Shown here: positions 25,993 to 39,246 of the stretch, one piece after another
Layout of the letters: each line of letters begins with the position of its first letter
Position numbering within the stretch: the stretch's first letter is position 1
Assembly: GCA_013396755.1 (NCBI GenBank)
Contig: VWZF01002965.1
Span: forward strand, 60,325 to 124,324
Source of the DNA: Sclerurus mexicanus
Lineage: Eukaryota > Chordata > Aves > Passeriformes > Furnariidae
DNA length: 64,000 bases
Direction: 5' to 3'
The notes under the pieces: model-generated
What the model saw: the letters and a program-made list of their open reading frames with translations, nothing else
What the model was told of the DNA's origin: nothing
Databases searched by the model: none
Position numbers and translations under genes: made by a program

Positions 25993-27113
25993 CACTGATT
26001 ATGGTTTGTGTCAGTGAATTGTGGGGAAAGTGTGTGCAAATGTGCTATACCGGCAGGTGATGTGTAACTACCTTAAGGCTAAACCTGCACCCCACAGGCA
26101 TCAAAAACAGTAATGCCATAAGCTTTTCTCTTCACTTCAGTTGCTTTTGGATCGTGTTTTGTGTGGTGTGGCCTTCATTCAAAATAGTAGCAGAAATGTC
26201 CTTAATTAATATTTAGCCCTGGAGGAGAAGTAAAAAAGCTGTCCCCCACTACCAAAATCAAAGGAATCATAGTTACAATTGTGACTATATTAAGGAATTT
26301 GTGGCAGGAAATCTACATTTTTAGTGAGTTTTTCTATAGCAAAGGATGAGTTAATAGGGTAGAATTTCAAGTTACACATTAAAAATAAACACCTGGCAAA
26401 TCACTGCCACATCTGGAGCACACCACAGTATTTAAATTACATTTGGCTTGTCACTCTATGCTTCACAGCTGTTACAGCACAGAGAAGGATAATTAAAAGC
26501 AGCAGGTTACCATGGTATTTAATGGACTGCTGCTGAACTATTTGTGTGTTTGTGATCCAAGTGAAAACTGTTGGGCAAGTTATGGCTTTGGAGGAGGAAG
26601 GTGATGTTTATGAGTGACAACGAGTTTATTGAAGCCATTTATTTACCTTATGGTCTGGGGCAAGAAGCAAAGATTTCAGAACATTGGAAAGCTACAGGAA
26701 TCATAATGTAGTTATGTTAGGAATGTGCTTAGAGCAGAATAAATTGTGCCTTGGCTAAAGAGAAATCCAAAATACATACGTTAACATGCCACGGTATCAG
26801 CTACATCAGCAAATGCTCTGAGTCACCAAATAAAGAAGAGATCACACATAAAAGAAAGTTGGCTATGGACAAAAATAAAAAAAATAATTTAAAAAAAAAG
26901 AATGAAGGAAATGGCTTGTGGCAATTTGACTGCTTTTCTGGTTCTCTGAGCTCAGGTACAAATGGGTTCATTTCAGGATCACAGATGACATAGCAGAGAT
27001 TCCCCTTCATGTCCCAGCTCAGGGGGAGCCCAGCAGCCCCTTGGAAAGCGCTTGCAAGTTTGACTGTGAACACAAAAAATGTGAAAAATCTCGGTTTTCT
27101 GTCTTCTTCTGTC
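25993..27113. other. Non-coding sequence with an RFX-like palindrome
   Basis: No gene recognised. The part from about 26390 to 26640 is free of recognised repeats and contains GTTACCATGGTATT at 26506-26519, with the palindrome taccatggta at 26508-26517. An A-rich patch lies at 26873-26900. Confidence 0.5.
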
Positions 27114-27234
27114 TTGTTGTTGTTTGTTTGTTTGTTCTGGTTTGGGTTTTTGTTGGGTTTGGTTTTGGAGGGGAGGAGTGTTCTTTTTGTTGTTGTTGTT
27201 GTTGTTTGGTTTGGCTTGGGTTTTGTTTGTTTGG
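27114..27234. repeat. T/G-rich (TTG/TTTG)n tract
   Basis: About 120 bases almost entirely T and G on the plus strand, with six consecutive ttg units near 27188-27206 and tttg units elsewhere. It is the opposite-strand counterpart of the A/C-rich tracts. It generates the Asn/Lys/Thr-rich minus frame and the Val/Phe/Cys-rich plus frames here. Confidence 0.9.
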
Positions 27235-30200
27235 ATTTCATTTTGCTTTTCATGATTCTTGACACTCCCCCTCTTGCCTCGTGACTGTTTATGAACACAT
27301 TCCTGGAGAGCAAAGCAACCTTTTCATCTTTGATAAACACCTGTTTATTGTAAGCTGGTGGCAATCTTCATGTGAATGCCAGGAGCCACATGGAAATTGA
27401 AAGACCTTCATCACTGTCTATTATGGTCCAAACAGACGGTGGCAGGTAATGTTTGTTTAATGTCTATAAACTACAAATGAGGTCTCCTCTGAGCTTTTAT
27501 TCAACATTTCCTTATTTTGCATCTTCATCTGAAAAACAACATTTTATCTCGACCTGGTGAACACCCCACCTTTCTTCTGTCCTGAAATCTTTCTGGTACA
27601 ACTGGCCTGGGGTAACCAGAAATAGTAGTATTCTAGCTCCATTGCAACCCGCCAACTGTTCAGATATTGTGTGTTAGGTTGGCTGTTTCCTGAGAGAAAA
27701 AAAAGCAAGGTTTTGAAGTTTGGCTTGAATTCTTGATGTTTGCCTTGATTTTTGAAGCCATAGGATGTAGTTCTGTTATGTGTTCTTGTCCTTCCTTTTT
27801 TTCTGCATAATCTGGCAAGTAAGAAAGTTTATTTTGTTATTTAAGGTAACTTAAGATGACTCCCCCTTATTCACCTGTCTCCAACGCTGAAGTTTAAAGA
27901 ATGAAAACCAATGGGTAAGAAAGAACTTAAGAGTTTCAACCCTGTGATCTGAAAGATCCAGAGCAGCAGAAAACCATGACATTATGACAGGTGTCTATAT
28001 TTAAACTGAGACACTCTAGTAAGAATAGTTAGTGAAGTCATTTCTTTGGTATTAATTAGCAGGCCCCAAATAAGTATGATCACTCTGCATTGTGAGTGGC
28101 AGAGCTTTCTTTCTCTCCATGGGCAGCAGGGCTTTCCATGGTGGGGGAGAAAATTATATATAGGAGATGGAGAAGGAAGATTTAGCCCTCACCTTTCCCA
28201 TCCCTGGCTCCTGGCAAAAGTCAGCAAAGCATCTGCAGGGAAAGAAATGGCCACAGAGATAATTTCTCCTTTTAGAGCAGTGCAATTACATGCTGCTCCT
28301 CACTCCAGGTCATTTAAGAATCAACAATAACCTGGCTGTGGTTTTCTTCTGTATCTTGCTTTTAAGGTGCTCCAGGTATTCACAGTACCATCTAAGACTC
28401 ACACTTGATTCTGACAGAGAAAATAAGCAGTTGGAGATACATGATAATACTTTTCTTTTGCTTTGTACGGTCTCACATTGCATATGTCTGGGGAGAAAGA
28501 GAGATGTGGTTGGATCTGGAGTTGGTAATTTGTTATTTTGAAATGAATCATAAATAACTTTTGGTTGGGATTACACTAGACTGGTTTTGTGTTTCGTCTC
28601 TATTTGGTTGTCTTCTTGATAGACTAATTGTAGAGTAACATGGCAAAGTAATCAAAAAAGTGCTAATTTTGAACTTAATGTGATCCTTAAACATATGTTT
28701 ACCTATGAATTTTCTACTAAAGAAGTGGTTTGGGTTGTTTGGCATAAAGGTTCACTCAGAAATATTATCTGCCTCCCCACCTACAGCGATACAAAAAATC
28801 TGTATCACATGAAGTATCAGTTATCTTCACTTACAGTGTATGCCAACAGAATTCACTCAAAGTGTGAGAAAACGTGGGCCAAATTCCAAGATCCCACATT
28901 TAAAACCTTGGTGCTGCAAACCATTGCTCATATGAAAAATCCTCTAGCCATATGAATATATTCCGTTGTCAGCAGATTTAGTATCATACACTTTTGTTAA
29001 ATGTTACTCCAGGGAACTCCCAATGTCAGAAATAAATATTGAGCAAAAAAAGTATATTTAGCTCAATGGAAGTTAGTAAGTATTGGAACAACTTAGAAAA
29101 AGTGAGTTTCAATTCAGCACCTGTAAATTTCACATCTCCAAGATTTATTTTACAATAGTTTCTTAATACTAAATAAGATATAACATAAAGAACTCTAAAA
29201 CTCAACCAAAGAGAGCAATAACCTAGAAAAACAACTTTCTGTTCTGTAAGGCTCCATGCCTGAATAAAGAGAAGTATGCAAAACCACCAATTCACAGATG
29301 TAGGAACAAAGGCAAAAAGAAAGGTTATGGATAGCAGATAATTATGTAATGGAAAGTCATCTCTCTTTTCTTTAAAAGAAGCAATCTAGCACTTCTTTTT
29401 CATAGTGATAGATCTTTTTGCAATTACATATACCATTAAGTTTACATGTTGGAAACCCCCTAATTATACAACAATAAGGCATCACAATGCCTTATTTGGT
29501 ATGATTTATTTTCAGTATTCTTTGACTGAACATTGCGTTTCAAGGTTGTGTGTTTATTTTTCAGTCATGCCCTGGGGGAGGAACAGTTTCTCACTTCAGA
29601 TTACAGTCAAATGCTCAAAAGTTTGGATCCCCCATATTTTCATCTTGAGACCAGATCCCAGCAGCCAAGAGAAAGCACACGAGGACTGGTGATCACTGAC
29701 CTGAGCACAGGCGCTTTGGCTTCTAATTTTATTCCTGTCACAGAAATACCTTATGACCACAGACCTACCACTTTCCTCCTTGATTGTTTCCTTGGTCACC
29801 TCCCTGTAGCCTGCTCAGTGTTCAGCTTTGTAGTAAAACAGTGAATCTTATGTGTAAGTATTTATTGCCAGAACAGGCCTGTGCAGAATTCAAACTCTAA
29901 GGTCTGTGCTTCTAAAACCCATGTATGCTGTAAATCAACATTCACACGATATACTACTCTGCAATGGGAGTTTGTTTCTAGGAGTTGGGACAGTGATATT
30001 AAGAAAGGGGAGATTCAAGTAGAGTGCTGGGGTTCTCTTAGGGGCTCCTTGCTTAAGTTTTGGGAGTATATTTGTTTTAATAGATGTCTTTCTCCTGATC
30101 CCTCCACTGGGGAAGAGGGCTCAGGGTGGGAAGCAGTGTGAGTATCATGTTTACAGTGATACTGAGAAAACTCTAAGGAGTGCATTAGCTGGTTCTGTGC

Positions 30201-32758
30201 TTTCTACAGAGCCAAAAGTGAATATAGAAATGCCATGCTGCTTTGAAAGCAGGGCATAATGATCTGGGAAATGACAACCAGGAAAAGATTGGAATGTTGC
30301 TCCAGTTAGTGCCTAGGAAATCCTTAATATGCAGCAAATGAACCTAAGTACTTTGGCATGAGAAAATCTAAACTATTCTCTGGCTGTGATTAACAAAAGC
30401 GCAAGAAGTTTCTTCACAAAAAGCCCTCAATTCTAATATTTCCAAAACCAATCATGTTTTCTCTGCTTAGAGCGTTTCCCCTTTTGCACAGATTCCTGTT
30501 ATCAAATACATACATTCTGCTTGGGAAAGAGCAGAAATGCAAAGCCGTTTAGTGCTTTATGCCTGCTGGGAATAAACCATAATCTGATTTAGATGAAGGT
30601 TCTGGAAGAAGCTAAAATCTTAAGTTTATTTGCCAATTTGCAAAGGATGATATTTGAGATACTTAGAACTAGTCTTTCATCACAATGCTGAACACTACCC
30701 TGCTGCCTGACATTGTGGATGAAGAAAATAAAATAAAACTCTGCAAAAACAATTTGATTTGTTTTACACTAGTAAACTTTTATTTGCAAATATTCCAGTG
30801 CTGCTAAAGGATCTGGTAGCATTATTGATGAGGGAAAGTAAGGCACAGATGACTTGTCAAGAGTTCACCCAGCAGGAATATTTCTACTTAGTGTTTTCCA
30901 CTGCCTTTCTTTAAGAGGCAGTGATATTTACACTTGTATTTTTTCATAATTTCAATTCAATCTCTAAACTCCCTTTCAAGTCAATAGTCTGAGTTACCAA
31001 TTAAAATTAATTGCTCTACCTTGGCCTGCATTATTTTATGGGGATTATGGCAAGGCAGGCCATTGAAGTGCTTTGAAAGCAGAGGCCAAATCAAGGCAGA
31101 CTCCACTGCTCACACATGAGAGCCCAGTGTGCTCTGCTGAGAAAAGTATTCCCATGGTCTGTGTGAAGTGCATGCAACATCCCCTCCACAAATGCGTGCA
31201 GTTAATGGCTCTTGGGACTAAACTGGCCTGTGGCAAGCAGGAATGGGGATCTTGGGAAGCCACAGACAGCATCTGTGGGGTCACTGAAAACTAGATTGAG
31301 CCCTGCACGCCACCAGCATGGAGCAGAGGCTCATTTAATCTCTGCCAGCTCTTCAGTTGCCTCGGTTCTTTTGGGTTTTGCCAGCTTTTGTTCCATTGCT
31401 ATTGTTTGGCTCTACCTTCAGAGATTGCTATTTCGATCAAGCATCTTCTCTTTCTGCCAAACTGTGCTCTTAAATCTGTGCCTGCAGCTCCTGACACTCA
31501 TTTTTTTAGCCTTTCAATTTTCCTCTTGCATTGTGAAGCAGTACATGCAGTCAGGGGGAAAAAATGTGACGCTTATACATTTTACCTCAGTGGATATTTG
31601 TAGAACAGGGTTTTTTTGTTTTTTTTTCCTAGCAATACAAACTAGCATTCATATTTAGTAGTTTGCAATGTCCATATTGAGCAAAAAATAGTGATTTATT
31701 TTCTGCATTTTGTATATAGTGGAATTATACAGACAATCAGGTTAAGATTTTAAATTATTTGGATCTGACTGTTCATAAAAGCAGAATTCTGCAAATCAAC
31801 CCTGTAAAAGTAATTGCTATTAATATAAGGGCTTGGGCAATCTTGTAAGGATTTCAAGGAATACGCAAAGAGACCAAAAGCTGTATCTGAGCTTTTTGCT
31901 GGACAGCAAATTTGTGATGATGATTAGTGTGAGGAAATGTACACTTACCAGAATTGCTTTGTTCTGAAATGGAGAAAATTAGTTACATTTAAATAAGTCT
32001 ACTATGATTCATATTAAGGGGAATAAAAAGCATAATAAAAGTTATTAGTCAAAAAACCTGGTTTTATTCTTTTCCAAACCCAGAGCACATGCTATCTTCA
32101 TGAAGTGAGAGACTGAAGCAACTTATTTTTATTCCTGTTAGCAGAGACAGCATCTGCAAGCTCTCCCCACCGCCTGGCTGAGCTACTTCAGAAATACCTG
32201 CTACACGCTGGGAGAAGTGTTTCCCAAGCACTTAAGTGGTAGGAGTTTTGAGACACAGGAGTTTCTTAAGACATTAGGACCTCAGGTCTGTTGATCAATA
32301 GAGTGCACCTGATGGCTGCTTTTGAAAACTTCCTCCTGAGATAATGCCTGTGACGTTCCTTCTGATCCTGCCCCAGTGCAGCTGGAAAGCCCTGCAACCC
32401 AGAGAGCAATCCATGGCCAGAACATTAAAGCTGACATTGTTTTCCGTGTCAGGGCAGATAGTCTTATCTCTTTAAAAGACTGACTAAGATAAAACGAGAT
32501 GGGTGATGGGTATGGACATCTTCACTTCCAAAGGATTAAAAAGATGTTTTCCAGAGGCAAATCTCAGTAATCTATTTTTCTTACTGAGGATGTGCATTCT
32601 GTATGCAACCCCTTTTCCAGGGCTTAGTCAGGAATCATAAGGCCACAGCTCAAATTCTAAGTGGGTCATTCACAAAGTGAGTGCCTCCATCATGCACTTT
32701 CTCTTTATTGGGAAAGCTTGAACTATTCAGATGTTCAAGAAGGTAATCTTCTTCACCT
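27235..32758. other. Long non-coding stretch
   Basis: About 5.5 kb without a recognised gene, RNA or repeat family. The longest frame is 31212-31658 plus (148 codons), hydrophobic in its second half and with no known domain. A T run lies near 31611-31628. Confidence 0.5.
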
Positions 32759-32810
32759 GGGGAAGGGGAAGGGGAGGAAAGTGGAGGAGAGGAAGAGAAG
32801 GGAGAGGAGA
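32759..32810. repeat. Purine-rich (GGAA/GGAG)n tract
   Basis: 52 bases of G and A on the plus strand with a single T, built from ggaagg, ggagg and gagaa units. A simple low-complexity purine tract. Confidence 0.85.
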
Positions 32811-35510
32811 CATTGACAAACTATTATTAAAACATTTTCTTAAAAGGAAAGCAAGCCCAACAAGAAGTTGGAGTAATGTCTGGTACTTAATGGCTAAAAC
32901 ACCAGTAGCTATTTTACAGTCCTCTTTTTTTCCCCCTGACAAGACACCTTCATTGCCAGATAGATTTTTCTTCCCTCCCAGAGCAGGACTTACTCGCAGG
33001 TGAACATAGTCAAGCTCTGTGGCAATGTCACCAGTCCTGCAGGGCCACAAAGCCCAGATGAAGGTAATGTTGCTCAAGTGGTGTGAGCCACATCCCCTGA
33101 CTGCTGCTTTCTCCTCAGCTGCTCTGCTACCTGGAACAGCTTTCCCAGGGCTTGGTGTTATGTCAACACCTTGTTCAGATCACGCACAATGTTTCTAAAT
33201 ATACAGTCTTTTTAGATATGTGGATCCCTCTAAAGCAGACGTAATTTCTTCTTCCACTGGTAAATCTGAATTTTAAAACAGTCTTTTCCTTCCACTAATA
33301 GGAGACCTGCAAGCAATGACTTCCTCCCTCTTAGCTGTGCCTTTTTTAGTGCAAGGTGGAAGCTGTTCCCTTATACACGACAGAAACCTGCCCACATAAC
33401 CTTGGATGTTTGAACCAGACATTTGTGTCCCACTGCTGCTGCAAACCATTACCATTTTCCACTTTGAGGAATGCCACTTCCTTTTATTTTCAGCAGAAGT
33501 GCCTCCCAAAACAGTAAAACAACATATGTAGAGTCTTCAGTCCTTTTCTACATATTTTCTCTTCTTTCTACTGGATATCTACAGGGTACTTTTCTTCTGT
33601 CTGGAAACTTCTGGGAATTTGTTTTCTCTGTTTCTTTCTTCTTTTAAGGAGGTGATTTCTCTTTTTGATGCTGGGCATTATAGTTTTACATGAAAAGAAG
33701 CTGTTTCTTATGTAGTATATGAACTGATGAGGCCTTAGAAAAGACATTTCCCATTCTCCTTCCCCCCTTTCTGCACTTAAAGTTGAGATCTCAAGACCAG
33801 AAAAACAGTGTGATGAAGAAAGGGAGCAAAGGAAGCACAAGTGGACATGTCTGAATGCAGTCTGGTTGCATGCCCACTTTAAAGACTGATTAGGGTTTCA
33901 GAAAGCAAAAGGAATGCAGAATAACACCTGTGAGTCTGAGCAAGCATACTTCTGCCTAATTGTGCTAAGGTGGGCTGTCACTCTAATCTAATGCAGAAAC
34001 ATGTCTTTGGAAGGAAAAAGATATTGAAAAAGACATTTGGTAAAACAAGCTGGAGGAGCTACAGCAGTTTATTAGGAACTGGTAGTAATTAATGACACAT
34101 AGTTTAAGTGAGGCTTTACTGTGCAGTAGTTATGGTAGTGCCTCCAGATTTGATGCTAGGAGGCCGTGAAGAAGTGTTAAAAGAGGCACTGGGAGGCTCC
34201 AGATTTTTCACAGCAAGAACTCAGGAGGACTTGAAATACTTAATATTCCACGTTGGCAAAGCAATAACTTCTCCTGATGTGTTACTCTGGCTCTTTTTCC
34301 TTTCTTCTCACCAAAAAGCGCCATTATGTTTGCTATTTGATTCATAATCGCAAGGAATTCCCAGGTTTCTATTGGTGGACTGACTTAGCTTCTATTAATG
34401 AGGAGGTTGCTGAATCTGGACTTCACTGCTAGCAATTGAGCAGGGGAAGGAAGAAGAGATATGAATACATGTGGGAAGAAGACCTACTTGTCCTATAATG
34501 CATTTTTCTGATGGAGTGGTTTTTAATTTGGTCATAGCAACCTCTGGTGGTCTGTAGGACCTCTGCAGCTGCTTAGTGAATAGCAGCTTGCTGTAGAAGT
34601 GATTGTGTTAGAACCATCAGCATCAACTCCCAGATGGAAATTGTACTTCAATAGAACATAACTTTCCAAGGTTAGAAAATGATCCTGCTGTCTTCCCTCA
34701 CGCCCAACTTTGCTATAAAGAACAAACATCTTCCCAAACTATGGTTATTATTTCCTTTTTTTTTTTATTTTTTGTGCTGGGGATGTGCTTCAGACAATGT
34801 CTTATTCAGTAAAAACAGGGGCCTGCAGTTGAAAATGAGGGCACATCTGGCCCCTGCTTTGAAGACTGTGCCAACCAGCTAGTGAAGGCAGGTGCAAAAC
34901 AGTATCATTATGCCAGTTTTGTTGATAAGAAAGCAAGATGCAGAAAAATTGGTTTCCATATGAGCTGTATATGAAAGGAACAAAGATGAGTGAAGGGGGT
35001 ACTTCATGACCTACAATAAAAACAAAAAATACACAACAGATGCAGTCTCTGTTCTGGTTTTGTTATCAAATCTTACACCCCAGAGAGGATGTGGAAAAAC
35101 CTGATTATGGTAAGAACAATGTGGGCAAAAAACATGCCAACTATTTCCTGCTGTATTCTGCCTTTTTCAATATCGTTTGTGCACAATTCAGGTTTTATAA
35201 TCCTGAGGGCTGGTGTAAGAAAGTGAAAAAAAGACAGGACAGTATTGCAACAGTTGTTTGCAGTGAGAAGAACACAGTGCATGAGCTCTCCCTAGTGGGA
35301 CCACAGATCCCTGCACCAGAATGACTGTGGCTGCTCAATCCTATATGACTTTCCTCCAATAAGTGTGTCTATGGACTATGTGCTCACAGGGATTCTTTTC
35401 TGACAAGTAATTAGAAGCAAGGAGGAAAAGTACGACTCAATTTGTCTGTGGCCCCCCTGGGCACTTAGGACTAGTGAAATGCTTCCTTTCCCCTACCAGC
35501 AAGAATGATG
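32811..35510. other. Non-coding sequence
   Basis: No gene, RNA or repeat family recognised. Frames of up to about 116 codons (32727-33077 minus) are repeat-associated or overlap frames on the other strand. Confidence 0.5.
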
Positions 35511-35573
35511 GGTTTGGGGGTTGTTTTTTGGTTTGTTTGTTTGTTTTAATTTTTCCCTTTTATTTTTTCTTCC
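35511..35573. repeat. T/G-rich low-complexity tract
   Basis: Units ggttt, tttgg and ttgtttgtttg pass into a T-rich run. Same character as the tract at 27114-27234. Confidence 0.8.
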
Positions 35574-37170
35574 ATTTAGAAGCAACTTCCAATTACTGTA
35601 TTATTGCAGTTTCTTAGCGTTACTCATTTTTAATAATTTTTTTTTGTTCATATGAATGCCTCATGAAGCAGAGATCTCTCTGCTCCAGTACACAAGCGTA
35701 CAGTAAATAATAATACTAAGTGAAACAAAGCTCTCTTCCAGCATTCTGAATCCGAGATTTGAAAAAGCCAGTGGTTGGAAATGACCATGATTTTAGATGA
35801 AGGATCAGTCACATAAAGTAATGTATAGATAAATCAACAAACCCCTTGTCGCTCACTAAAACCCTTACTAGTTTTTTTGGAACTGTGATTTATTGATGGC
35901 TCTGCAGAGATCATGGTCATCTCTTCCTAGAACCATATGCAACTTGGGGGTGTATTGCCTTCCAGCAAATGAAAACTGAGAACTGCCAATATAAGGCGCA
36001 TGCATTAAAACTAGAAATAAGATATATGTATTAAACACAGCAGAAGATTAATCACGGCATGAACTGATCATGAAAGGGGCATGTTCTCCATCTCCTAGAG
36101 TCATCCAGGCAAGCCAGAATACTGTCCCAGAGGAAGGCTTAAGCCCTCAGTGTGTGCTGTTGGACTCTGTGTAATGGAAACTGCAAGGAATTCCCTGGAT
36201 TTTACTATGTAGAACTGGTTGGATGAGTTAATGGTCTCTATGGGTTTAAATCTATGAATATATGAATTACAAAACCTTAAAAAATTGGGCAAGATTTCTT
36301 AAGAGTTATTTATGGCACGTATGTGCTGAAATTGCACAACAGTTGCTTTTCCAAAATGGAAAAGGAATTGGTGTTAGTAACTTATTCCAAACACAGCTTT
36401 ATGTTGATTTTCTTTGCAATTGGAATAAATTGTGTTTTTTGAGATCAAGCCTGGACTCTTTGAGGTCATATTTTCAAAACTATGAAGACACTTGATTTCT
36501 ACAGAGTAGTATAATCAGATGTTTAAGGTAACAAACAAGACCTATGAGCATCTGTTCCTTAAATAACCACTCCTTTATTTGCTTGAATTGTATTTAAAAT
36601 TAACTTTCAATTAAAATAATTAATCTGCTATTGCATTAATGTAGTTGAAGAAATTGTAGTTGAATTATATTAAATCAGTGACTGCATTTTTCTCTTTCTT
36701 TTCATCCCCACTGAAATTTCTTTAGTTATTTAAAAGTAGCACACATACACACAAAAGTATTTTTTTATAGCAGTTTATCTGTTTCCAAATGTATCTTTTC
36801 ATAATGTCAAAGTCTAAAACAACTCAGTGAAAATCAAGATCCAGTCAAGCTGTGGAAATTGTCCCATTGACATGAAAGAATTTTGGAGGAAAGGCTTTCA
36901 CAGTGCTGGTTTTAAATTAAATAATTGTCTTCTGTAATATCACTATGGCCTATAGAAGAATCTTTAGGAGCTTTCTTTGAAAGCAAATCAACATTTCTGA
37001 CACATATCCAATGCCTGAAAAACTATGCGTGTTGTGATGCCCAGCACAGCACCCTATCAGGTATATTACACTGTCCTCCTAGGTGGGGTGCTGCATTTAG
37101 ATGAGTTAGAAATAAAGGCTTAACCTCTTATCCCAAGGAAACAGTCACCTCCTGGTTTAAGTATGTATTT
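35574..37170. other. Non-coding AT-rich sequence
   Basis: No gene recognised. The stretch 36585-36670 is very AT-rich. Around 36195-36265 ('actggttggatgagttaat' and 'ggtctctatgggtttaaatc') there is a faint resemblance to a CR1 3' end, too weak to annotate. Confidence 0.5.
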
Positions 37171-37292
37171 AAAAAAAAAAACAAACACCAAAACAACAAC
37201 AACAAAAAACACAAAAATCAACCAATTAAACAACAGCAACAACAAAAAGCACAAAAGAAAGGGGGAAAAAAAACCAACCAAAACCAAACACA
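37171..37292. repeat. A/C-rich (AAC)n tract
   Basis: About 120 bases dominated by A with C: an A run, then aacaacaac, caacagcaacaac, a ggggg interruption and ccaaccaaaacc. Lys/Asn/Thr-rich frames across it are artefacts. Confidence 0.9.
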
Positions 37293-38641
37293 CATTTTCA
37301 AGGGTTTTTTTTTTTAAGTTCTCATATTTAAATATCCCACTTGAACAGTTCATCACTGATTTTTAATACACCAAAACCTTTCAGGGACTGTGTGAGGTAC
37401 ACTCTTGGACCAGGACTGGAAAGTATCAAAATACCAACCTCAAGCCAAAATGCCAAAGCCATAGCAATTGTAGGACATGATCCCACGCATGGTAACATTC
37501 CCATTCCCAAATACAAACTCCTCTTACACTACCCACAGCCTCTGACACAGACCAGCAGTAAGTACATCATAACAAGACACAGAGCAGGCAGGACAACCTG
37601 AACAAATTTCTCTGTAATCCTGATTTTCTGTTAGCTAAAATCCTCACTTAACCCTCAGCTGCTTCTCTAACCTGAAGTTATTTCCTTTTTTTACTTCTTC
37701 TAATGCCTGAAAAGGGGAGCAGTCCTTTACAGACCACTCCAGGGGTCTGAAAGCTGTCAGGAGGAAAAGAAACAAGAAAACATGTTTAACTGGCATATGC
37801 GTTTGCTGTATCTGCCACATATGACAACTCAGACTGTGAACAGGAGTTTGTGACAGGGCATAAGAAGTACCAGCACTGAAAATTCAAGAGGACATCTGTA
37901 CATATGTCAATATTCAAGAGGACAATCTGTACTGAGAAAGATTTTTCTTTTGGAGAAGAAGCAACTAATTTTTGTATATTAAGGGGCAGTACTTTTTCCT
38001 TCTTAGCCTGTATGCATACAATATCATATATCGTAGCATCCCTTTACCAAAATTTACAGAATTTCTTAGGTACTTTTTTCTGTTCTCATGGTACATTCTT
38101 ATCCTTTTTAGCATCATCCTCGCCGCAGAAGAAGCATCCCACAGTTCTGACATGGAAGACGAGATCTCAGCTATGTCTCTTGCCAAATATCACTTCTTCC
38201 ATAACCAGTGCAAGGACTCATTGCATTACCTGCTGCAGATATGGGCTTCCATAGGATTAAGGGCCTTTCTGTTCCAGCCCAGAACTAAATGAACACCAGA
38301 TAGGCCATGCACAAACTTCTGCAAGCATAAAAGAGGAACACAAAGATGAAGAAAACCTTTAGACATTCATATAGGACACATAAAACGTTGTGTCTTTGCT
38401 GTTTGCTCCTTTTCAATGCCTTCCTATCAGGTAAGAAGTTACAACTGACAAAAATACCTTACACCAAGTATTCTACCCAGCTGTCTTGTTAAGGGTGTAG
38501 AAATTTGGCAGAAAATAAACCCCCTTGCTTTCCAGCTGGTCCTCAGAGATCAGAGGGGCTAGGTGAAGCAGGGCTTAATTTCTGATTCTAAGTAATTTAA
38601 CACTGGTAATGTTCAATAAGAATTCACAAATTCACAAATAG
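37293..38641. other. Non-coding sequence
   Basis: No gene recognised. Two plus frames (37904-38254 and 37972-38292, 106-116 codons) overlap each other out of frame and have no recognisable domain. An 11-base direct repeat (aattcacaaat-like) lies just before the LTR at about 38620-38640. Confidence 0.5.
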
Positions 38642-38711
38642 TGTGATTTACCAATTTGACCCTGTAGAGTTCAGTAACTACATGGACAACACAGATTCAT
38701 GAATAATGCAG

Positions 38712-38717
38712 TTTAAT
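38712..38717 (-). terminator. Polyadenylation signal of the LTR
   Basis: ATTAAA on the minus strand, the commonest variant of AATAAA, followed by about 70 bases to the LTR end. Its order after the TATA box supports the minus orientation of the LTR. Confidence 0.45.
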
Positions 38718-38990
38718 GAGGTGACAGTAAAGCAGGTTTAGGATAAATGCAGTAACTACAGCATATCCATCATGGCAGAAAATATAGTAACAGAGATCTC
38801 TCAGTGATATATAGATAGATAGACATAGATACGTAAATGAATAATCCTGAGTCTACTCTAATAAAGTTGGAGGTGCAAAGCTCACCTAAAGTTGTCGCTT
38901 CAGGAGAGGAGAGTGACAAAGTCCATTGACCCATCCTGAGCAGGCAGAGTTGTTTTCCCCCTCTGTCTCTTTCTGCCCTGAAATTTCCCC

Positions 38991-38996
38991 TTTATA
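38991..38996 (-). promoter_or_regulatory. TATA box of the LTR
   Basis: TATAAA on the minus strand in the context ggTATAAAgggg. It would place transcription start near 38965, directed toward lower coordinates. The motif is intact, so the LTR may still act as a minus-strand promoter; activity is inferred. Confidence 0.5.
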
Positions 38997-39246
38997 CCAT
39001 AAACTTTTGGCCCTTTCCAACAGGATGGAACAATCCCATCTTATAGGTGGGGTTTGGTGACTTTGGTCATACGTATGTGTCTCATGTTCTTCCTCATTTG
39101 CACTCCAAGGGGTGTGAAAGCTGATACCTAAATGGGGCTTAATGAGGGTCTTGGTTACCTCAGAGGTGACACAAGAGGTAGAACAAACATTTAGGTCCTC
39201 CATCTTTGGACCTCTGCTCCCAGTGCCACCTCTTTGCAAACCCACA

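Larger units (their letters stand above)
38642..39246 (-). mobile_element. Solo LTR of an endogenous retrovirus, minus orientation
   Basis: Read on the minus strand this roughly 605-base segment begins TGTGGGTTTGC and ends GTAAATCACA, the TG...CA ends of an LTR. It has a TATA box (TATAAA, plus positions 38991-38996) and, about 275 bases downstream, a polyadenylation signal ATTAAA (38712-38717), giving a U3-R-U5 layout. No target-site duplication is visible at these ends and no internal retroviral sequence was recognised on either side. A small (GATA)n patch (about 38811-38835) lies within it. The architecture is clear but the family was not named; the exact ends are uncertain by a few bases. 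Confidence 0.7.

Noticed and set aside
26801..27364. 187-codon minus-strand open frame
   Set aside because: Its Lys/Thr/Asn/Gln-rich centre is the T/G-rich simple repeat at 27114-27234 and its C-terminal part includes A-rich low-complexity DNA.
36195..36265. Possible CR1 3' end
   Set aside because: Only scattered words agree; 'ttccaacct' and the upstream block are missing.
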